Assembly (NCBI GenBank): GCA_964342805.1
Contig: CAYFHQ010000046.1
Span: 1 to 26,819 of the forward strand
DNA length: 26,819 nt
Source: CAYFHQ01 sp964342805
GTDB taxonomy: Bacteria > Bacillota > Clostridia > Peptostreptococcales > Acidaminobacteraceae
Direction of reading: 5' to 3'
Shown here: positions 23,620-26,819 of the stretch, one piece after another
Layout of the letters: every line of letters starts with the position of its first letter
Position numbering within the stretch: the stretch's first letter is position 1
Translations under genes and position numbers: made by a program
The notes under the pieces: model-generated
Told to the model about the DNA's origin: nothing
Seen by the model: the letters and a program-made list of their open reading frames with translations, nothing else
Databases searched by the model: none

Positions 23620-25146
23620 CTATCGTCTAGGATTTCTAGGCCCCCTACCCTGGCCACCTTGCTGGACCTGTCGGCGGTTGCGCCGCTCACCTGGGTAGAG
23701 TTCTCGGTCTGCAATGTTGACCTTGCGAATCCGTCCCTTGAGGGTTTTCTTTCTAAGGGCCTTGAGGACACCGGGGCCCTTGCCATTGAGGACTTCCACA
23801 TAAGTGGCTATGTCCATGATGGTAATGACACCTATGTCGTCCTTGGTCATTCCCTCAATGTTACATAGGGTACCGACAATGTCCGCTGCCCGCATTTTTT
23901 GCTTTTTTCCCGCATTGATATGAAGCTTCATAATGTCCGCTGACAACTGGTCTGTCTTGGAGGGCTTGCGTTCTAGACGCTTGCTGAGTTTGTCTAAAAA
24001 AGCAGGTTCAGCTTCTTGGACCTGGTCTATACTCGGAGCTGTGAGCCGTTCCAAGGGGCGACCCGTATAGGCTTCCACGTCTTTGACATAGATTTTCTCT
24101 CCCCGTGTAAAGAAGGAAACAGCCCGACCTCGACGGTCTTTTCGGCCGGTTCGTCCTACCCGGTGGACATAACTTTCTGGGTCCTCAGGCATGTCGAAGT
24201 TGATTACCAAGGACACATTATCTACATCAATGCCTCTGGCCGCAACACCCGTGGCAATCAAATAGCGGAAGTTGCCCCTTTTGAAACCGTCCATAATCCG
24301 CAAGCGGTCCCGCTGGGCCATGCCCCCATGCATGGGTTTGCAGGGATAGCCTGCCCGGCTGAGGTCCTCGTGGAGGTCGTCCACGCCCAACCGCGTGTTA
24401 CAGAATATCATACAAGTGTCTGGGTTTTCCATGGTGGTCACTGCCCGTAGGAGGTCAAATTTTTCTAGTTCAGTGGTTTCATAGGCCATCTGGTCAATCC
24501 GGTCTAGGGCATGGCTGGTGGACTCGATAGTCACCAGTTCGGGGTCTATCATGTACTCCTCACTGAGGGCTTCAATGTCCCGCGGTAGGGTTGCCGATAG
24601 AAGGAGGGTCACCCTGTCCCTTGGCAGTTCTTGAATGATCTCTTCCAGTTGTTCCACAAAACCCATATTGAGCATTTCATCGGCTTCATCGATGATCAAA
24701 TACTTAATTTGGTCCGTAATGAGGGTCCCCTGTTCCAGGTGGTCGATCAAACGACCCGGTGTCCCCACGACCACATGCATTTTCTGCTTGAGTTCTCGAA
24801 CCTGGGTCAACATGGGGGCCTTGCCAAAAACAGCGGCGGCTTTGATTCGTTTGAAGCGGCCGATGTTGAAAATTTCTTCTTTTACCTGCAGGGCCAGTTC
24901 CCGGGTGGGGGTAATAACCAAGGCCTGGGGCTTGTTTTCCTCCCAGTCCAACTTTTCGCATAGGGGAATGGCAAAGGCAGCAGTCTTGCCACTACCCGTC
25001 TGGGACTTGACGATCATGTCACGACCCTCTAGGACCGCTGGGATCATGGCCTCTTGGACTTCAGTAGGTTTTTCATAGCCCAGTAAGTCCAGGGATTTTT
25101 TGATTTCCTCACTTAAGGGAAAATCATTGAATGTAGTCATCTTCAT
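23620..25146 (-). CDS. dbpA: DEAD-box ATP-dependent RNA helicase DbpA/YxiN
   Basis: A 508-residue DEAD-box helicase. RecA domain 1 has the Q-motif region GYEKPTEVQEAMIP, Walker A SQTGSGKT, PTRELALQ, IDEADEML (DEAD) and LSATL. RecA domain 2 has IFCNTR, ATGVAARGIDV and YVHRVGRTGR. The C-terminal domain (KLHINAGKKQKMRAADIVGTL ... IMDIATYVEVLNGKGPGVLK) is the DbpA/YxiN RNA-binding domain, which recognises hairpin 92 of 23S rRNA. The protein thus likely acts in large ribosomal subunit assembly. A basic RG-rich tail ends it. Several start codons lie in frame; the ATG at 25146 is chosen for GGAG 6 nt upstream (TTG 25164 and ATG 25158 lack an SD). Confidence 0.93.
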   Translation of the reverse strand: MKMTTFNDFPLSEEIKKSLDLLGYEKPTEVQEAMIPAVLEGRDMIVKSQTGSGKTAAFAIPLCEKLDWEENKPQALVITPTRELALQVKEEIFNIGRFKRIKAAAVFGKAPMLTQVRELKQKMHVVVGTPGRLIDHLEQGTLITDQIKYLIIDEADEMLNMGFVEQLEEIIQELPRDRVTLLLSATLPRDIEALSEEYMIDPELVTIESTSHALDRIDQMAYETTELEKFDLLRAVTTMENPDTCMIFCNTRLGVDDLHEDLSRAGYPCKPMHGGMAQRDRLRIMDGFKRGNFRYLIATGVAARGIDVDNVSLVINFDMPEDPESYVHRVGRTGRKDRRGRAVSFFTRGEKIYVKDVEAYTGRPLERLTAPSIDQVQEAEPAFLDKLSKRLERKPSKTDQLSADIMKLHINAGKKQKMRAADIVGTLCNIEGMTKDDIGVITIMDIATYVEVLNGKGPGVLKALRKKTLKGRIRKVNIADRELYPGERRNRRQVQQGGQGRGPRNPRR

Positions 25147-25165
25147 GGTTCGCTCCATATTCAAT

Positions 25166-25196
25166 AAAAAGACATCTCACAAGCACGGAGATGTCT
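25166..25196 (-). terminator. Terminator hairpin between the peptide-binding gene and dbpA
   Basis: AGACATCTC and GAGATGTCT form a perfect 9-bp stem (25170-25178 with 25188-25196) with a 9-nt loop, followed on the - strand by TTTTTATT. It ends the upstream transcript, but it also lies downstream of a likely dbpA promoter and only about 20 nt before the dbpA start. Confidence 0.78.
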
Positions 25197-25221
25197 GAGT
25201 CAACTTAGGTTTGTCTTGTGT

Positions 25222-25230
25222 ATCATACCA
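25222..25230 (-). promoter_or_regulatory. Extended -10 promoter likely driving dbpA
   Basis: TGGTATGAT (TG-N-TATGAT) on the - strand, about 75 nt before the dbpA ATG, in the gap after the peptide-binding gene. No clear -35. Confidence 0.45.
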
Positions 25231-25252
25231 CAAAAAGGCGGCCTGGTGAGAC

Positions 25253-26819
25253 TTAGTCCTCAATCCATGCGTCAGTAAAGTCAAACTGGGATGAAGTGTT
25301 CCTAAACCACCCCTTGACCCTCGATGAAACGATATAAAGACCCTTTCTGTGATAGACAGGAATAATGTGCTGGGGTTCCAAGATCATTTGTTCCAGGGCC
25401 TTTAACTCCTCTAGAACTAGCACTTGGTCATCCAGTAAGGCCAAGTTCTTGACCCTTTGGTCGTACTCTGGGCTGGCCCACCGGGAAAACTGGCTAAAGA
25501 AGGCACCTGTCTGGAAGGTTTCTAGGAAGGTCATGGGGTGGGCATAGTCTGCTGTCCAACCCATCATGGCCAAATCATAGTCCCCATCCACAGCACTGTT
25601 GTAAACCTCGGTCCATGGGAGACCAATGGTTTCGATCTCCAGTCCAAGAGACCGCCAGGCCTCAGCCAACTGAAGGGACACTCGCTCGTCGTCCCGCCCA
25701 GACATATAGACAAAGCGCAGGGGCCGGTCTGGTAGGAGGCCTTCCTTTTCCAATTGGTCCATGAGGTCCAGGGCCTCTTCCATATTGGCACCCCCGTCCA
25801 GGTCAATAAAATCATGGAAGGGTTGACCATCCACCTTGATGGTCAAGGGGACCAAGTATTGGCTGGCCACCCCAGAACCCAGAAGGGCTTTGTCAATGAT
25901 TTCCTGTCGGGCGATGACCCCATTCAAGGCCCTTCTCAGCCGTTCATCGGCCAAACCAAGGCTCTCATGGTTCATGATGACAAAGGCTGTGCTGGACACC
26001 ATTTCCGAGTGGGTGTCCGGTTCGCTGTTGGGCACCTGTCTCAAGTCAGCAACAGTGATCTCATAGAGAACATCCAATTGACCTGCGTCGTATAAGGCTC
26101 CAATATCGTCGGTCGCCTGGCGAAACCGCATATGGATTTCGTCAATTTCCATGGCCTCTGCCCCATAGTAGTATTGGTTTTTCACTAAAACCAGACCTTG
26201 GCCAGCCTGGTAAGAATCCAGGACATAGGGGCCATTGGATACAAATGTGGACCCGTCATACATCCAGTCCGCTTGGTCAAGTCGGTCAGACCTGCCAGGG
26301 CCCAGTCGGCTAAAGGTCAGGATTTCCATAAAATAGGGAACAGGTGACAGGAGGCTGACCTGGAAGGTCGTCTCGTCTAGAGCCTTTATCCCCACCTCCT
26401 CTTGTTTAAGTTCTCCATTGGCATAACCACTGGCCCCAACAATGTAGGGGGTCAGGAGGCCACTGATACCCGAGGCATTGTCCGGTTGGATCAGACGTAG
26501 CCAGGCAAAGGCAAAGTCATGGGCGGTTACCGGTTTTCCATCGCTCCAGAGCGCATCTTCTCTAAGGTGGAAGGTATAGGTTCTTCTATCCTCACTGATG
26601 GTCCATGAGGCCGCAGCAGCTGGTTGAATAGTGCCCTGAGCATCCTCCCTTACCAGGGCTTCAAACTGGTGGTAGAGGATGGCGTTGGCATAGGTTTCAT
26701 TGCCCACGGCAGGGTCAAGGGACTTGGGTTCCCCGGGAATCATGTAGCGGATCACTTGGGGAGCCTGCGGGGTTTGGGACTGGCAGGCGGAGGCCAGTAT
26801 GGCTAAGGTCAGGCAGAGG
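25253..26819 (-). CDS. Oligopeptide ABC transporter substrate-binding lipoprotein (5' end outside window)
   Basis: A family 5 extracellular solute-binding protein (OppA/DppA type). PGEPKSLDPAVGNETYANAILYH and the segment with YTFHLREDALWSDGKPVTAHDFAFAW are signature regions; the fold continues to the stop at 25253. A GTG at 26755 could open the frame, but reading continues unbroken to the window edge, where LAILASAC gives a lipobox followed by QSQTPQAP. The protein is thus a membrane-anchored lipoprotein and only the first part of its signal peptide is missing. It would deliver peptides to an Opp/Dpp permease, not seen in this window. Confidence 0.9.
   Translation of the reverse strand, partial: LCLTLAILASACQSQTPQAPQVIRYMIPGEPKSLDPAVGNETYANAILYHQFEALVREDAQGTIQPAAAASWTISEDRRTYTFHLREDALWSDGKPVTAHDFAFAWLRLIQPDNASGISGLLTPYIVGASGYANGELKQEEVGIKALDETTFQVSLLSPVPYFMEILTFSRLGPGRSDRLDQADWMYDGSTFVSNGPYVLDSYQAGQGLVLVKNQYYYGAEAMEIDEIHMRFRQATDDIGALYDAGQLDVLYEITVADLRQVPNSEPDTHSEMVSSTAFVIMNHESLGLADERLRRALNGVIARQEIIDKALLGSGVASQYLVPLTIKVDGQPFHDFIDLDGGANMEEALDLMDQLEKEGLLPDRPLRFVYMSGRDDERVSLQLAEAWRSLGLEIETIGLPWTEVYNSAVDGDYDLAMMGWTADYAHPMTFLETFQTGAFFSQFSRWASPEYDQRVKNLALLDDQVLVLEELKALEQMILEPQHIIPVYHRKGLYIVSSRVKGWFRNTSSQFDFTDAWIED

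Noticed and set aside
23590..23868. Open frame on the + strand opposite the dbpA 3' end
   Set aside because: It begins inside the bidirectional terminator and runs antisense to the conserved DbpA RNA-binding domain.
1..26819. tRNA, rRNA, insertion sequence or prophage genes
   Set aside because: No transposase-, integrase- or capsid-like product and no tRNA- or rRNA-like sequence was found on either strand by eye.

Overview
The window reads as a chromosomal segment of a low-to-middle GC Gram-positive bacterium, most likely an anaerobic clostridial-type Firmicute. The evidence is strong AGGAGG-type ribosome binding sites with TTG and GTG starts, GshF-type (fused) glutathione synthesis, a YxiN/DbpA helicase, a clostridial-looking ABC-F protein, lipoproteins with lipoboxes, and many compact intrinsic terminators. 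The genus cannot be told from this sequence alone. No rRNA, tRNA, CRISPR array, transposase or phage gene was seen.

Layout. 1-2800 (+ strand): the end of a glutathione S-transferase-like gene, a PucR-type regulator, and a DMT-family exporter with its own promoter. 2850-4733: a hipBA-type kinase/antitoxin pair on the - strand, fenced by terminators and preceded by an array of 21-bp operator-like repeats. 4842-8026: an intracellular GH3 beta-glucosidase divergent from an AraC-type regulator. 8097-10692 (-): a membrane HPt/CheA-like histidine kinase directly followed by a permuted NlpC/P60 (YiiX-like) protein. 10858-11298: a Nudix hydrolase. 11414-14057 (-): a degenerate-GGDEF/EAL phosphodiesterase overlapping a DOPA-dioxygenase-like (YgiD) gene. 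14189-16143 (-): an unknown lipoprotein and a threonine aldolase. 16282-20134 (-): a MATE exporter followed by gshF. 20281-23080 (-): an ABC-F ATPase and a YciI-like protein, behind a long structured leader. 23256-23564 (+): a muconolactone-isomerase-like small protein. 23620-25146 (-): the DbpA/YxiN RNA helicase. 25253 to the window end (-): a peptide-binding lipoprotein whose first codons lie outside the window.

Most interesting signals. (1) The roughly 300-nt leader upstream of the ABC-F gene has a promoter, an SD with a 7-codon ORF, nested helices and an intrinsic terminator. One heptamer (ACCTATG/CATAGGT) can form either an upstream hairpin or an antiterminator with the terminator stem, the expected logic of an antibiotic-inducible attenuator. 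(2) The 21-bp repeats over the hipB promoter look like a multi-site autoregulatory operator. (3) The CheA-like membrane kinase has no CheW-type domain and no partner regulator nearby. (4) The dbpA 5' UTR appears to contain a terminator-like hairpin. Everything is read by eye; no searches or folding calculations were run.
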